The notes beneath the pieces were generated by a model that worked only from the letters and a program-made list of their open reading frames with translations, searched no databases and was not told the origin of the DNA. The position numbers and the translations under genes were made by a program. Of a stretch of 64,000 nt of DNA, positions 1 to 11,533 are shown one piece after another (position 1 is the stretch's first letter; the number at the start of each line of letters is the position of its first letter). This DNA comes from Myrica gale (Eukaryota > Streptophyta > Magnoliopsida > Fagales > Myricaceae): the NCBI GenBank assembly GCA_963930655.1, contig OZ005607.1, positions 27,040,874 to 27,104,873 of the forward strand. Reading direction: 5' to 3'.

Positions 1-697
1 AGATGCCGACTTGTCCTGATGTGCGGAAATACTCTTCAAGCTGTCTGTCATACTCATCAATTGTTGGGTCATATTCTCAAGCAACTGTTGGTGGAAGTCT
101 TGTTGCTGTTGCTGTTGTAAATTGTCGAGTCCTTTCTCAATGATAGTTAATCTTGTATTTTCAGCCATGATGGATCAATGCTCAGATACCAAATATAATG
201 TAACAAGATGTAGATGGGGGTATAATGAGAAAATAGTTGTTTGGAAGATGAGAAAATGACAGGAAATTGTATTAGCTTTATTCGAGAGAAAGCGACTCTC
301 CTTGTATCTTTTACTGTTGTGATATTCGATACCCTTCATACAGGTGCTTCCCCGACTAAGTACTCCTATGGATTGAGCCCTTACAGAATTAACTAGCAGC
401 ATGGCCCAACATATGGGCTTTTAAAGGAAATAAAGAATAGTAATGCATGAAGTAAAATAACTTGGCCCAAGAACTCGACCCAAGACAACTAGTCCAACCC
501 GAGGCCCAGTCGTTCTCCAGCCCAACTCTTCACCCTCCTAATAGACACAAGACAACCTAAGTAACACCCGAAGACAACTTAAGGGGTCCCGAAGCTTCCA
601 CGCCCTTCACTCGCCCAAGGCTCCCTTTACCACTTCTTCTCCTCAACCATAATCTCCAACAATTCTCCCAAATAGCCCTGGTTCCATCTGGATTCAT
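1..697 (-). mobile_element. Ty3/gypsy LTR retrotransposon fossil, 5' end (LTR, primer site, start of gag)
   Basis: Read on the minus strand, an LTR-like stretch is followed by a primer-binding-site-like motif (TGGTATCTGAGC, positions 191-180) close to the initiator-Met tRNA type (TGGTATCAGAGC). A gag-like start follows (about 168-1) with a glutamine-rich coiled-coil stretch, as is common in plant Ty3/gypsy gag. The LTR edge nearest the primer site is about 199; the far edge is not clear and 697 is an estimate. The rest of the element lies outside the window. It is a fossil fragment and its age cannot be estimated without the partner LTR. Confidence 0.6.
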
Positions 698-850
698 GAC
701 AGTTTTACAAACGATATTAAATGGATCCAATCACATGGAATTGGTCCAGTGGTTAAGTTTGAGCTTCGAAGATTTGTTATTTTTGAAGTGTTCAAAATTT
801 TATAAGTACTACCATTTCTTTGAGACATTCTTAAAATATTCGGATTAGTT

Positions 851-910
851 ATTATCCGAGTTTGTGTATTATCCGATTTGTATGGATGGACTGCACAAAC
901 TCGGATTAAT
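851..910. repeat. Short inverted repeat upstream of the RHIP1-like gene
   Basis: The arms lie at about 851-866 (attatccgagtttgtg) and 893-910 (cacaaactcggattaat), with a spacer of about 26 bases. They could form a hairpin or be the remnant of a small transposon. The repeat lies 120-180 bases before the start codon of the next gene, so it could also fall in its promoter. Confidence 0.5.
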
Positions 911-1032
911 CTAGACTTGTTTACCCAGTTAGGAAAAAAAAAATACTGAAATGGGCCGAGCCCATATTGAAAAAGGACGGCCTAGCTTAAGGAAGGAAAG
1001 GTCCGAAAGGAAGCGTGGGAGAGGAAGAAGAA

Positions 1033-3757
1033 ATGGCGGAGACGGCGTCGGGTGGTGCGCCACCAAGGAAACAAGTAGTGCGAGCGCCATCGCCATCGCC
1101 GTCTTTAATGGCGGAGGATATACGACGTACTGCGTTGGAATCAACGAGTTCAGTCCGGGATTTGGTATCCCACTATAGAAGCTATGAAGATGCTTTCTTC
1201 AACAAAATTACAGGTCACACTTCGCAAAATTGATTTTGTTTTGTTTCAAAAGAAGCATTTCATCTTCCTCAAAAATCTGCAATCGAGATGTTTATCATGT
1301 TTTCCTTTACGTTTGGTTCTCTTATTGTTCATTTCGACTTTGTTTTTGCCCTCTTAACCCCTCTCGTGGAGACGTCTGTAATGCAACAAATTTTATTCTG
1401 TTTTAGAGAAGTTGATGATTGTGAGGGAACATCCGGCTGCCACTCTTGGGGTTGCTGGAACCGCCACTTTCCTTCTTTTGCCAGGTATCACTTCCATTAA
1501 CTTTTGGGCCTCTCCTCGTAAATTCATCAGTGTCACTATGGTTAAGATTTTAGATGCCCGTATGCAAGACAGCAAGAGTGTTTATATGACAGCTTTATGG
1601 AGGGATTCTAAGCTTCAGAAGAATTACGATAGTGCCTGTTTCCTTGCATCTCCAACACCAATTTCTATAGTTCCTTGCATTTCCAACTCATTAACCAATC
1701 TCTTTACTGCTTAGACATACCTTGCATACTTCAAATGAGTTGCATTCACTATTGTTGTCTCCAAAGTTTCACTTGAACTGATCCTTATGAGACTCCTCTC
1801 CTTTGCAGGCCCAAGAAGGTTTTTGTTTCGCCAGACATTGAATCGACTACGAAGCGAGGAGGTATCTTGGTGTTTACATCTGGAGATGCTTCCCTCTCCT
1901 ATAATTTGATCGGAAACAGTTTTTCCTTTTTTTCTTTCTGGCTTAAAGCTACAACTGTAACTTGTTTTAAAACTGAATATCTTTGATCCCAGGTCCTAGG
2001 TTTCATGTATTTTGATTCTCCGGATTATGCTCTTCCATCTTTTGATATATTTTCCTTTATTTTGCTCCATTTTCTACACCGTATGTATGCAGTCACGGGT
2101 TGTTAGAGCTGAGAAGAATATAAAGGAGTTTGACCTTTCTGTCGATCTTATGATGAAGGAGAGCAAAAAATTGCTTGAAAGGGCAGCTTCTGCTGAAGCG
2201 GAGATGCTTGATGGCCGTGATAGGCTCAGGTAGAAGTGGTTTCCATAATGTTGAATCAGTGGGCTATTTTTTAGTGCATCTGATTATTCCGACTATTATG
2301 TGCAGGGTTTCTGGAAATGAAATTCGACGCCTTAAGAAGTCAGTTTATGGCGTTGAAAGTCAAGCTGCAGGTTTGTGCCCCCCCCTCCCTCTTCTTTCTT
2401 TTCTTTTGTGATAGGACCATGAGAGCCTGAGTGTGACTGATTCTTCTAGCATTCTTCTTATCTGTAGCTATAATTTGTGCCATGTAGTCTGTCAGCCGTC
2501 TCAAGCCTTTACTTCTGAGAAACTGCTGGTTTCACTATTTCATGTTTTGTTTTTTAGTCATGACCTTGTAACTTTAATTTCAGTTGTCTTAAAACAACGG
2601 GGGAGAAAATGTTTTCAGAGATGGAGTTAAGGTTTAAGTATCTTGGTCAGTGGTAATTGGGTATTGTTTATCCTGTGTTCCTCTCCCGCTAGGTAGCCAG
2701 GGATATTGTGCAAAAAGGGAGCCAAAACAAAAATCATGATAATGTTACATACTTCTCTTTATTTGTGTTTTTGTTTTTAATCTTTCTTGGCCACCTTTTC
2801 TCTATCAATGATATAGTTTATGTAATGTGCGCTAGATGAAGTTAGTGATGTAGGGTGGCTTTTTTTGGTGAATTCGGTTATGCTCTGTCCAATATAGTTT
2901 TAAGGTTTAGATTTTGGTGTTTGTCGATAAAAAGGCTATTCAGGGATCATGTAAACTTTGGGATTGAAGTAATGCATAAAGACTAAACTTAGAGGGTGTC
3001 AGAAATTTTCGGGCAGTGAGAATTGAGTAGCTTTTTTGGTGGCCAGGGGGTTTAATAGTGGGAAAGTCTGAAAAAATTGCAATGGTTAAATGTCTTTTAA
3101 TGGTGCAACAAAAGGTCTGCGATTTGGGGTCGAGAAAAAGTGGAAGCAAGTTTTGTGGTATGCTCTGACCTCCGTGAAGAGTACTTCATGATCCGCAACC
3201 GTGAAATTGTTTGGGGCTTTCGATCTTCCAATTGATGGAAGATTGAGATGGGTTTTGTGGAGAGGATTTATGGTTGATCAGAGTTAGAGCTACAGTGATA
3301 TAGGGTAGCATATGGATGATCCACATTAGGCCTGACATTACAATTAAAATAAATTTCGAATTTCTATTGGCTTTAAGCTTTTTTCTATCTTTTTCTTCAT
3401 GGAGTTCCTTCTGTCCTGTGCAAGATGCATCACATCATTCTTACTTTTGTACAGATCTCATGGATATGCTTCGAGAAATCCCTGGTAGAGAAGCTTTGAA
3501 ACTTCGAGCGGAGGCAAGTCTTACATTGTACTCGTTACATCATTTTTCTCTCCAAATGATTTGAGCTTTGTATTGGGCTATGTTCATGATTTGTTGGTTC
3601 ACTGACAGTTCTCTCCCCCCCCCCAAAAAAAATAAAAATAATTAATTAATTAAATTGTCATTAGGTTGCTTCTATGGCATCACTTCTGAAGCAGCAGAGA
3701 ATTATGGTGGACAAACAGATCATGAAGCTTTGTGAACTGGGTGTTCCTGTTAAATAA
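1033..3757 (+). CDS. RHIP1: RHIP1-like protein (RGS1-HXK1 interacting protein family), 7 exons
   Basis: Exons 1033-1213, 1407-1484, 1809-1861, 2093-2229, 2306-2370, 3455-3513 and 3665-3757 give one open frame of 221 residues. The N-terminus starts MAETASGG and holds an RAPSPSPSL stretch. A hydrophobic segment follows (about 68-87, AATLGVAGTATFLLLPG), then a charged helical region with RAEKNIKEFDLSVDLM and KESKKLLERA, then IPGREALKLRAEVASMASL and the end CELGVPVK. This order matches my recollection of Arabidopsis At4g26410 (RHIP1), reported to bind the G-protein regulator RGS1 and hexokinase 1. An in-frame ATG at 1015 would add six residues; 1033 was chosen because it fits the family start. 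All introns have GT-AG ends except the sixth, which uses a GC donor (3514-3515). Gene structure is well supported; the name is moderately sure. Confidence 0.8.
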
Positions 3758-3794
3758 GAGAGATATCTGGAGGACATTCCTTGCACCGCACCCC

Positions 3795-3826
3795 CCTTCT
3801 CTCTCTCTCTCTCTCTCTCTCTTTCT
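3795..3826. repeat. (CT)n microsatellite in the 3' region of the RHIP1-like gene
   Basis: An uninterrupted CT run starts about 40 bases after the stop codon, probably inside the 3' untranslated region. No gene is seen between 3758 and the TATA-like site at 4618. Confidence 0.8.
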
Positions 3827-4617
3827 CACTCCATTTTCCTTTCTTTCCCCTGTTCCCAGTTCTACCTTGTGTTCATCCCATTTTGTACACCAGGGAAAGA
3901 AGACAAGTAATAAGGGAGGACAGTTTGGTTTCCAAACTGCAACATGCATTCCTGATAGTAACATATATTCGGCTTCAATCGGCACATGATTTGGTTAAAA
4001 CCCCGACCCTTCCTTCCTGTCCTGTCGTATACTTGATTTTTTTTTGTCTTTTTTTTTTTTTTCTGTCTAACCAATTTACATAAGGTTGATTGCAACCGCA
4101 AGAAGTGGACAGTGGCAGGCAAATGTATACCTGTTTTTGTATTTCTTCTATGGTAGGAACTGATGTATTAATAATATCGGTATGAAGTACTCTCGTTGTT
4201 GGGGAAGAAGAAAGCAAAAACTTTGCATTCAATTCAGATAAGCACCATTTCTTATGCCAGGAGTCCAATTTTTAGGTCCCCAATCCCTAGTTAACCCCAG
4301 GACCATGACAAGTAGGTCAAAAGTCAATGAGGTTACTACGAAGCTAAAGGTTTTGTTCAATTTTCATGATCACAAGGCCCTAAGGTTAGTTTGGGAGTAA
4401 ATGTTCTTCATTGTCTCTCAACCAATTCAAGAGAAAATGATAATTGAAGCCACGAGTCACTGCCTGCTGGCACTGCATGGATCTAAAAAAGCTTTGCACA
4501 GATTCGTGAAAAACTTGTGAAGGCTCTCTCATCTGTCACGTGAGTGCTATTAAGGCAAGGCAATGAAATGCAAAGCCACACCGCTCTCACGCGTTTACTC
4601 CCTTCACGTCTTAATTC

Positions 4618-4624
4618 TATATAG
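4618..4624 (+). promoter_or_regulatory. TATA-like box of the VARLMGL-motif gene
   Basis: TATATAG lies 110 bases before the ATG at 4728, so a transcription start near 4650 is plausible. An upstream ATG at 4715 opens a 31-codon frame ending at 4810 that overlaps the main start in another frame. If it lies in the transcript it could lower translation. This is inferred from position only. Confidence 0.4.
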
Positions 4625-4727
4625 TTCGTCCAACGCACACCTCTTCTTTTGTAGCCAAGTACAAACCCCCACCTGAAGCCCAACCCCCCGCCTGTCAAAA
4701 CTTCTGCAATCTGCATGTACACGACAA

Positions 4728-5444
4728 ATGAAGGACCTGTCCTTCTTTCTCCTAAAAAATTCCCTCGGAGCCCAGATGAAGAAGGGCATCAGAACTTTTT
4801 GCAGCGATGATGGCTCAACTTCTACACTCAACCAGCACAGTAAAGCCCACCATGGTGACTCCTCCAGCATGGTTACCCCTTTACCTTATAATTCGCACGA
4901 TGGTAATTCAGGACAGAGCCCCACGTTGGAGGAGATGATATTGCAGTTAGAATTAGAAGAGGAGATCGCCAGAAAATCAAAGCGCAATGACTGTGACCGA
5001 ATTCAGGGAAGGATGTCATGTGTCAACAATTCCGACATCTTAAGGTCTGCTAGAAACGCATTGAATCAGTATCCTCGCTTCTCTCTCGACGGAAAGGATG
5101 CCATGTATCGTTCTTCATTCAGAACCCTGAATATAATTGGTGAAGGTAGAAAATCAGTCTGCTGCGACTATGGACTAAGAGGAAGATTCGCGGAAAGTAC
5201 TGAATTTGATTCCAAGCTAGAGAAGCATTGGTCTTTGCCCCAAACTCTAGCAGGAGAGAGTGTAGTGTGGTGCAAACCTGGAGTGGTGGCTAAGTTAATG
5301 GGTCTAGAGGCCATGCCAGTGCCTCTAAGTAGCAAAGTTGGTAAAGAAAAGCTGAGCTTTATTATGAAGAGGCAGAATCTCAGGAGGAGAGCCGAGAGAC
5401 ATGAAATGGAGAGAAGACTTGCTATGGATATCAAGGGTACTTGA
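4728..5444 (+). CDS. VARLMGL-motif (DUF3741-type) protein, single exon, probably C-terminally frameshifted
   Basis: Uninterrupted frame of 238 residues. Near residue 195 it has VVAKLMGLEAMPVPL, the VARLMGL motif of plant DUF3741 proteins (the family that includes LONGIFOLIA/TRM-like microtubule-associated proteins). It also has an acidic leucine-rich helix (LEEMILQLELEEEIARK, about 66-82) and a basic C-terminal helix (MKRQNLRRRAERHEMERR). There is no DUF4378 domain, so it belongs to the short form of the family. The frame stops at 5444, but the +1 frame continues without a stop from the same place to a TAG at 5575-5577. That frame encodes a plausible tail (VLDSTCDGLKRAR, then YRVMKPVPVE, ending GRRFL). 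A one-base excess in the GGG at 5435-5437 would explain this. Molecular role unknown. Confidence 0.7.
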   Translation: MKDLSFFLLKNSLGAQMKKGIRTFCSDDGSTSTLNQHSKAHHGDSSSMVTPLPYNSHDGNSGQSPTLEEMILQLELEEEIARKSKRNDCDRIQGRMSCVNNSDILRSARNALNQYPRFSLDGKDAMYRSSFRTLNIIGEGRKSVCCDYGLRGRFAESTEFDSKLEKHWSLPQTLAGESVVWCKPGVVAKLMGLEAMPVPLSSKVGKEKLSFIMKRQNLRRRAERHEMERRLAMDIKGT

Positions 5445-5577
5445 CAGTACTTGTGATGGACTCAAGAGAGCTAGGATGGCTTCCTGTTCAAGGACGAAAT
5501 ACCGTGTTATGAAGCCGGTTCCTGTGGAGTCAGCGAGTGTTGCCGCAGCATGCCCAACCGGCCGGCGCTTCCTTTAG

Positions 5578-6700
5578 ACTTTCACAGCACAAAGAAAATT
5601 ATGATTGGGAAGATCAGTTGCTGGCGGTAACGCAAGGTTTCTTTTCGATGTAAGTGTCCATTTGGAGGCAATGTCACGTTACAAAGGATTAATTAATAGT
5701 ACCGTTTACACAGTGAACTAACCTTTCCATTAATTAAAGCCAACCTCTATCCCTCTCCGACTTGAGTTGTAGGCTAGGGTTCTTTGAACGGCCAAGGATA
5801 ATCTTATAATTGTGCCGCAAACATCGCTGTTACTCGGATAAGTCCTCAAAATCCCTTATCAGAAATGAATTAGAGCCACCCAGTATAGCACTGGCACATC
5901 TAGCCTATGGCAATCCGTTAACTCCTCCTTTTAAGACATTATATCCCTTGTCAGTTTAGTATATATAATAAGCAGTTTTTTTTTCTTTTCTGAGCAATTT
6001 ATAAGTAAGGCTTTCAAACAAGATGTTATTCTTTTCCTATATTATATTCCTCATGCTACAATGTCAATCAAGCATTTGTAACAAAATTGATAGGTGAAAA
6101 GTGTATTTTTTTTCATGAATAGGATTTTAAGAGTCAAAGTTACGAATGGTATAATTTTAAAAGATTATGATCTAATGGATAAATATAAGGTGCATCTAAC
6201 TTTTGAATTGCATTAATGAGGAAATACAAGACAATTGCTCGGGAGCAAAGTATTTAGCAAATAAGCCTAACTCCTCTAATAAATCGTGTCCATGATATAT
6301 TAGTAGTTTTTAAACGGCTAGAATCACGTTATTTGGATTTAAACTGAATAATCATGTTGTTTGGTTAAGTAACTGCCTCTATTTGAAATGTAAACCGTCA
6401 AGAGATTGAACGTACATTATTCGAGAGTTGTGTTACGCATTTTGTACGTGTAGATCTCTAAATCTAGGCTCTATTGTATCCTAAACGAATTTAACTTACC
6501 CTATGCATAAACTGGTGGAAGCAAATATCGTTTGAAAAGCAAAGCTATTATGCTTTTGGAGCAATTTTTATTTTCCGTATCTTTCGTTCTTTCATTTGTT
6601 TTACATAGATTCTTCTGGTTCCTTTGGCTTTATTTCTGTTGGGCGTGTGCCCCTTATGTTTTGAATTTGGATTGTGTTTTTTAATTGCTGGTTTTACCCT
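5578..6700. other. AT-rich intergenic DNA, nothing recognised
   Basis: No coding exon, RNA gene or clear transposon end is seen here. The first few hundred bases probably include the 3' untranslated region of the VARLMGL-motif gene. Confidence 0.5.
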
Positions 6701-6713
6701 TATCTAGGGGCTG

Positions 6714-6775
6714 TTCGTTTAAGTAGAATCTTCAAGATTTTTTGAATCTTTAGGATTCTACAACCAAACATAATT
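6714..6775. repeat. Small inverted repeat (hairpin)
   Basis: Arms close to gtttaagtagaatc and gattctacaaccaaac flank a loop of about 20 bases that itself pairs partly (ttcaagatttttt / gaatctt). It resembles the end of a MITE or a whole short foldback element. The AC-rich DNA to about 6870 may belong to it, but no second end was found. Confidence 0.45.
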
Positions 6776-7199
6776 TTTCACACCACATAAATATAACTAT
6801 AACACGCATACCAATAAAGTTAATATCACATAAAAATTCTCAAAACACAAAAAATCCTCACAACACACCTTATCACACATTTGATGACATGGGCTTCAGT
6901 CATATCACACATTTGGCCCGGCTGCACATTCTCTCTCCGCAGAAAAGAGAGTAGCCATGTGGTTGGCCAAGATCATGTCCATTCTTTCTAGATCTCCACA
7001 GGAAAGAGAGTACCCATAGCTCCGGAAAAAACAAATTAAGAGTCTTACTGGCTAGATGAACTCGTCTTCGTCAATTCTATTGTGATTTCAAATAATTTGA
7101 TGGTCCATTATTTTTTAGTTTTGTTTCTGAGCTCACCATTAGTTAAAAGCTAACCCCAGCATGCAGTAGTGTCATTATTATTAGATGGTTTTAGATATT

Positions 7200-7980
7200 C
7201 TCAACACCAAAAGCTAGCTCAAGAGATGAGACTTTTCCTCACACTTAATTATAAGCTGACCACCAACCCCTTCCACAACCGATGTGGGACTAACCCCAAC
7301 AATCTCCCCCTCACACATCGGGCCCTGAGTTGGGTGAAAACAAATAGAGCGCAATCTCAACGTACAATTATATCTATCGAAAAAAAATCTCAAGATAATC
7401 AATCACACCAAGCCAGAACAACACAAACAATTTTTAGGAGGAAAATTTTTCTGGTGTGAGAAAGAAAAAACCACAGGATCTAGTCTAGTCAAATTTCCAC
7501 TATAAACCAAATAATGGGTACATAAAGTCTTCTCTAGTTACAACTAGAGGCTACAACTCAGATCTTCAAGATGATAACAATCTTGGCAAATACAACGGAA
7601 AAAGAACGTAGAGAAAATATATACCAACCAATTCTCGGTTATTGTTCATGCGTACGAAATATTGTTCCCGAGCTAAAAATTTGATCTTCACAGTTCAAAT
7701 TATAGCTCCTTGTAACGTGAACGTCTTCTCCAAATTTCAGCTTAATTGGACTACATATGAAGCGAGATCTTGCCTTTGATGAAACCTTGTCGTGAAAGAG
7801 AAAAACTATCTCTTTCTATTATTTTTCTTCTTAATTTAATCCGTATCATTTACAGAACTCTTCTTTAGGGTTATAAGTTAAAACTCTAATGTACTTTAGA
7901 CCTTATTAAAAGAACTCAAATTGGGCTTTCCTTCCCATAGAAGGAATTAACCCAACAACTATCCCACAACATAATTCAGA
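7200..7980. repeat. Unclassified LTR-like repeat sequence
   Basis: The stretch with accgatgtgggactaac and caatctccccctcacac (about 7277-7318) is of a kind often seen inside plant LTRs. No paired LTR, primer site or coding remnant is visible, so this could be a solo LTR or an ordinary dispersed repeat. Edges are approximate. Confidence 0.35.
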
Positions 7981-8100
7981 TTCAAGAACTAGAAGTGACG
8001 GTATATATATGCAGAACAATTGAAATTCTGGTGGGGAAATGAAGATTGTAGAGTGGAAAAGAAGTAGCCTACCGACGGTGACAATTTGTCACTAGAAATT

Positions 8101-8118
8101 CGAGAGAGAGAGAGAGAA
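8101..8118. repeat. (GA)n microsatellite
   Basis: A short GA run. The surrounding spacer (about 8000-10190) has no recognisable exon. A segment at 9200-9420 is less AT-rich than its neighbours but resembles no family I know. Confidence 0.7.
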
Positions 8119-10196
8119 TTATGATTGTTATAATTAATGCGAAGAAAGCGGACTCAATTGACTTGGTGGAGTATATATGTAAGATACCTATTGGTGAATC
8201 TGCACATGAGCCCTATTAATGTGATAGCATGCCTGCTAGTACGATGCGGCGTGAAACGATGAGGCGAAGTGTGATACCCTCCACCCAGGTGCAGAAGTAA
8301 ATAATCTATACAACTGGGTTGTCTGGTTCATATTAAAGTATTGCATGTAATTAGAAAGCACTTGCCTATTTGCCGCTGCTAATATACATTGCGCAGAAGT
8401 TATGGCAGTTGATCAGAATTATTGCATTATTTAAAGCTTTATAGAATCTCATCCATTTCAAATTTTCAAATTCACATTGCATCACTGTAAACGGCCACAA
8501 GTATTTGACGAGCAAATCATGACATTGGACCAGTGCCTAATTTTATAACATGAAATCATACTGTGAATCAACTGTCGACCTAGCTCGTTTCTCTTTTTCA
8601 TTTCCTCAGTCTGAACTATCCCTGAAAGCTGAGTTATATATCCCACGAAGGTGGTTTTTCTTTCTTTCTTAATTTGTTTTTTTAAATGCCGCAAGGAGGT
8701 GGCTTTCTATGGCGTCGGAGTGAGCTTTTCATTATCCGCTTGCCGACCACAAATTAATTAGAAGGAAAAAAGTGAAGTATGTGCAGATGATAGCTAGGCA
8801 TCATGTTCGTCCATGCACTTGGTTAATTAGTTAAGCTGTAAAGCTAAGAAATTTATATTCCAACTGCTGAGGATTGTCAGATGGTTACAGCTAAGATTGC
8901 TTAAAAAAGGGAAGGGAATAAGTTTATTTAATTAAATGGAACGGGTGAAAGAAGAGAAAAGAGCATATCGGCATCATAATATCTTTAGCTGGATGGTTTG
9001 CCACATGCTAAGCACTTTTGGTCCAATGCATAAGATCCTGAATTTGAGGCTCTGAAGCTTCCTGCTCTTTTTTTTTTTTAATTACAACAATTTGTACGGG
9101 ATTCTTTTCTCTGTAGTGGCATCAAAAGTCAGAGATGGATTTTACGATGACACGGGGATCGCCAACAGGTATATATATACATTCACAACTACCGAAAAAA
9201 CTAAGGTTTTATAAAGTCAAAGTAAAGCACTGCCCACAACCCCATGTGCCGAGCCCTGCAATGTCTACATATTGCAGAGGGAGCAATTCGGAGAGAGTGT
9301 GTAAGAGAGAGAAATGTGAGTCCCACAGTGAGACATACACTGTCCAAACGGTGTAGCCTGCAATTCGGTCACCCGAATTCAGGTGATCCCCATCCGTGCC
9401 GAGTAGGGCCATTGAATCGGTAGTAAGTTGGTATGTAAAAACAAAAAAAGAATTTGATATTCCTCATTAATATACAATAATATAAGAGCTACGTACCATA
9501 ACGGACCAGAAAGACTTCCCTATTTGCTGCACTTTTGATGTCCACTTGCTGATATGTACCAAAGTGCAGATGTTTTTCAATGCGGACATTAAGAAGAAAG
9601 TGTATCCAGCATCTGTTTTTATGGTTTTCTGTGAATAATACCTACCATCAAGTGCAGTGTAAAATATAGCTAGCAAGGGACAACTGTATAGTAACCATTA
9701 TGTATAATATAAGCGCCTTGCAACTATGGACAAACTACTACTCCCACATTATGCACCTTCTTGTACCTCAAAGCTGTTTTAGTAGTAGTGAGTAGACATC
9801 TACAATTATCGGTAACCACTCTTTTCTGTCTAGCATGGAGCAATTTGTGGTTTTCCTGATCCTTTTATGAGATCCTGCTACTTTTCTTTTACAATCGGGT
9901 AAAAGTTAGGTTATATGTAGGTTTCTCCTTGTATAATTCTAACTTTTAAAATGCAAGCCTTATTACATTATTAAAAAGAGAGCAGGTGTTACATCTAGAA
10001 ATAAAGAAGACATGAAGAAACAAAATTAGGAATTTGCGAGGAAATTAAAGTAGAACTTAACTGTACATCGGATTGATATACAACAATGGTATGGTAACTG
10101 GTTCTGTTTCAGTTACTTGTTGAGATACCATTCTCCCATATTTCTAATTTCAATATCCTTACATTTTTATTCTCCACTTGCAGCAGTATACCCATC

Positions 10197-10204
10197 TATA
10201 TAAA
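10197..10204 (+). promoter_or_regulatory. TATA box of the expansin gene
   Basis: TATATAAA lies 300 bases before the expansin ATG. This would give a 5' untranslated leader of about 260-270 bases. Part of the leader could be spliced, since a tttgcgcag acceptor-like string lies just before the ATG. Confidence 0.55.
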
Positions 10205-10496
10205 CCAGTACCCGTTCACTCTCCCACCGTCACTGTTAGTGTTTTAATGTTAGCGTAATTCAGTGTCAAAATTTAAATTCAAATTTTGTTGTATTTTAAA
10301 TTTCAAGATTTTTCAGTCACAATTAATACTCCCTCTTTCCTCACTCGTCCTAGTCTCCTCTATCAGTTCTCAGCTTTATTGCTGCCTTTCCGTCTTTGGC
10401 CACTGTAAGCCTTAGTCTCCTCCATTCGTTGTCACCTTTACTGGGGAAATCTCAAACGGGTTATCTCATTTAACATTTTCTTCTTTTGCGCAGGAA

Positions 10497-11533
10497 ATGG
10501 ATTTCCTGGGATATACCATAGTAGCCCTTCTCACCATGTTGAAGATTATGAATTGCTATGGAAGTGGGTGGACAGATGCCCATGCTACTTTCTACGGAGG
10601 CAGTGATGCTTCTGGGACTACGGGTATGTATATGAGAAAAGAAAGAAAACGAATGCTGTGGAATAGTGCTGGACCTGGTCTTCAATGGCTAAAGTTTGTA
10701 CGGTGTTGCAATTGCAGGTGGAGCTTGTGGCTATGGGAATCTTTACAGCCAGGGGTATGGGACTAACACAGCTGCACTGAGCACTGCCCTCTTTAACGAT
10801 GGGTTGAGCTGCGGTGCCTGCTATGAAATTCAATGCCAGAGTGACGAGGGATGGTGCTTACCAGGATCCATTGTCATCACGGCAACTAACTTCTGTCCAC
10901 CAAACTATGCTCTCGCTAATAATGCTGGAGGCTGGTGTAATCCACCGCTGCAGCACTTCGATCTTGCTCAGCCTGTTTTCCAACGTATTGCTCAGTACAA
11001 AGCAGGAATCGTGCCTGTTCAGTACAGAAGGTAAGCATCTCATTTTAGAAGTAGAAAAAGTAACCCTGTTTTGTCCTACTTATAACATATATCTCTGTTT
11101 TCCCTTTTTATATTTTGTCTTGCGAGTATTATGTTAGCCTGTTGGCAACCTTTAGAAGAAAACAAGAAAGAATACCCATCTATGCATTGATCTTTTCTGC
11201 TATTAAATGGACTCCCTTAAATGGTGCAGGGTTTCTTGCAACAAGAGTGGAGGGATCAGGTTCACAATTAATGGGCACTCTTACTTCAATCTTGTTCTCA
11301 TAACCAATGTTGGTGGAGCTGGTGACGTTGTTGCTCTATCTATTAAAGGCTCCAACAGCAATTGGCAGGCCATGTCCCGGAACTGGGGTCAGAACTGGCA
11401 GAGCAACTCTTACCTTAATGGTCAAGCCCTCTCTTTCAAGGTCACAACCAGCGATGGACGTTCTATTATCTCCAACAATGTGGCTCCTCCCAATTGGTCC
11501 TTTGGCCAAACCTACAGTGGAACGCAGCTCTGA
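10497..11533 (+). CDS. EXPA: Alpha-expansin (EXPA), 3 exons
   Basis: Exons 10497-10623, 10718-11030 and 11230-11533 encode 247 residues, the usual alpha-expansin length. Residues 1-22 are a signal peptide. A GH45-like domain follows, with conserved cysteines (46, 74, 77, 82, 89, 102, 116), [10 protein letters not shown] at 43-52, TATNFCPPN at 97-105 and the HFD motif at 122-124. The C-terminal beta-sandwich cellulose-binding domain includes [27 protein letters not shown] and WSFGQTYSG. The protein is secreted to the wall, where expansins loosen cellulose-xyloglucan contacts without hydrolysis during acid growth. The intron positions (after GTTG and after YRR) are those usual in the family. 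Nothing is missing. Which EXPA number it corresponds to cannot be decided by eye. Confidence 0.95.

Noticed and set aside
3732-4122. Several overlapping open frames on both strands after the RHIP1-like gene
   Set aside because: They arise from the CT microsatellite and poly-T runs in the 3' region and have no domain.
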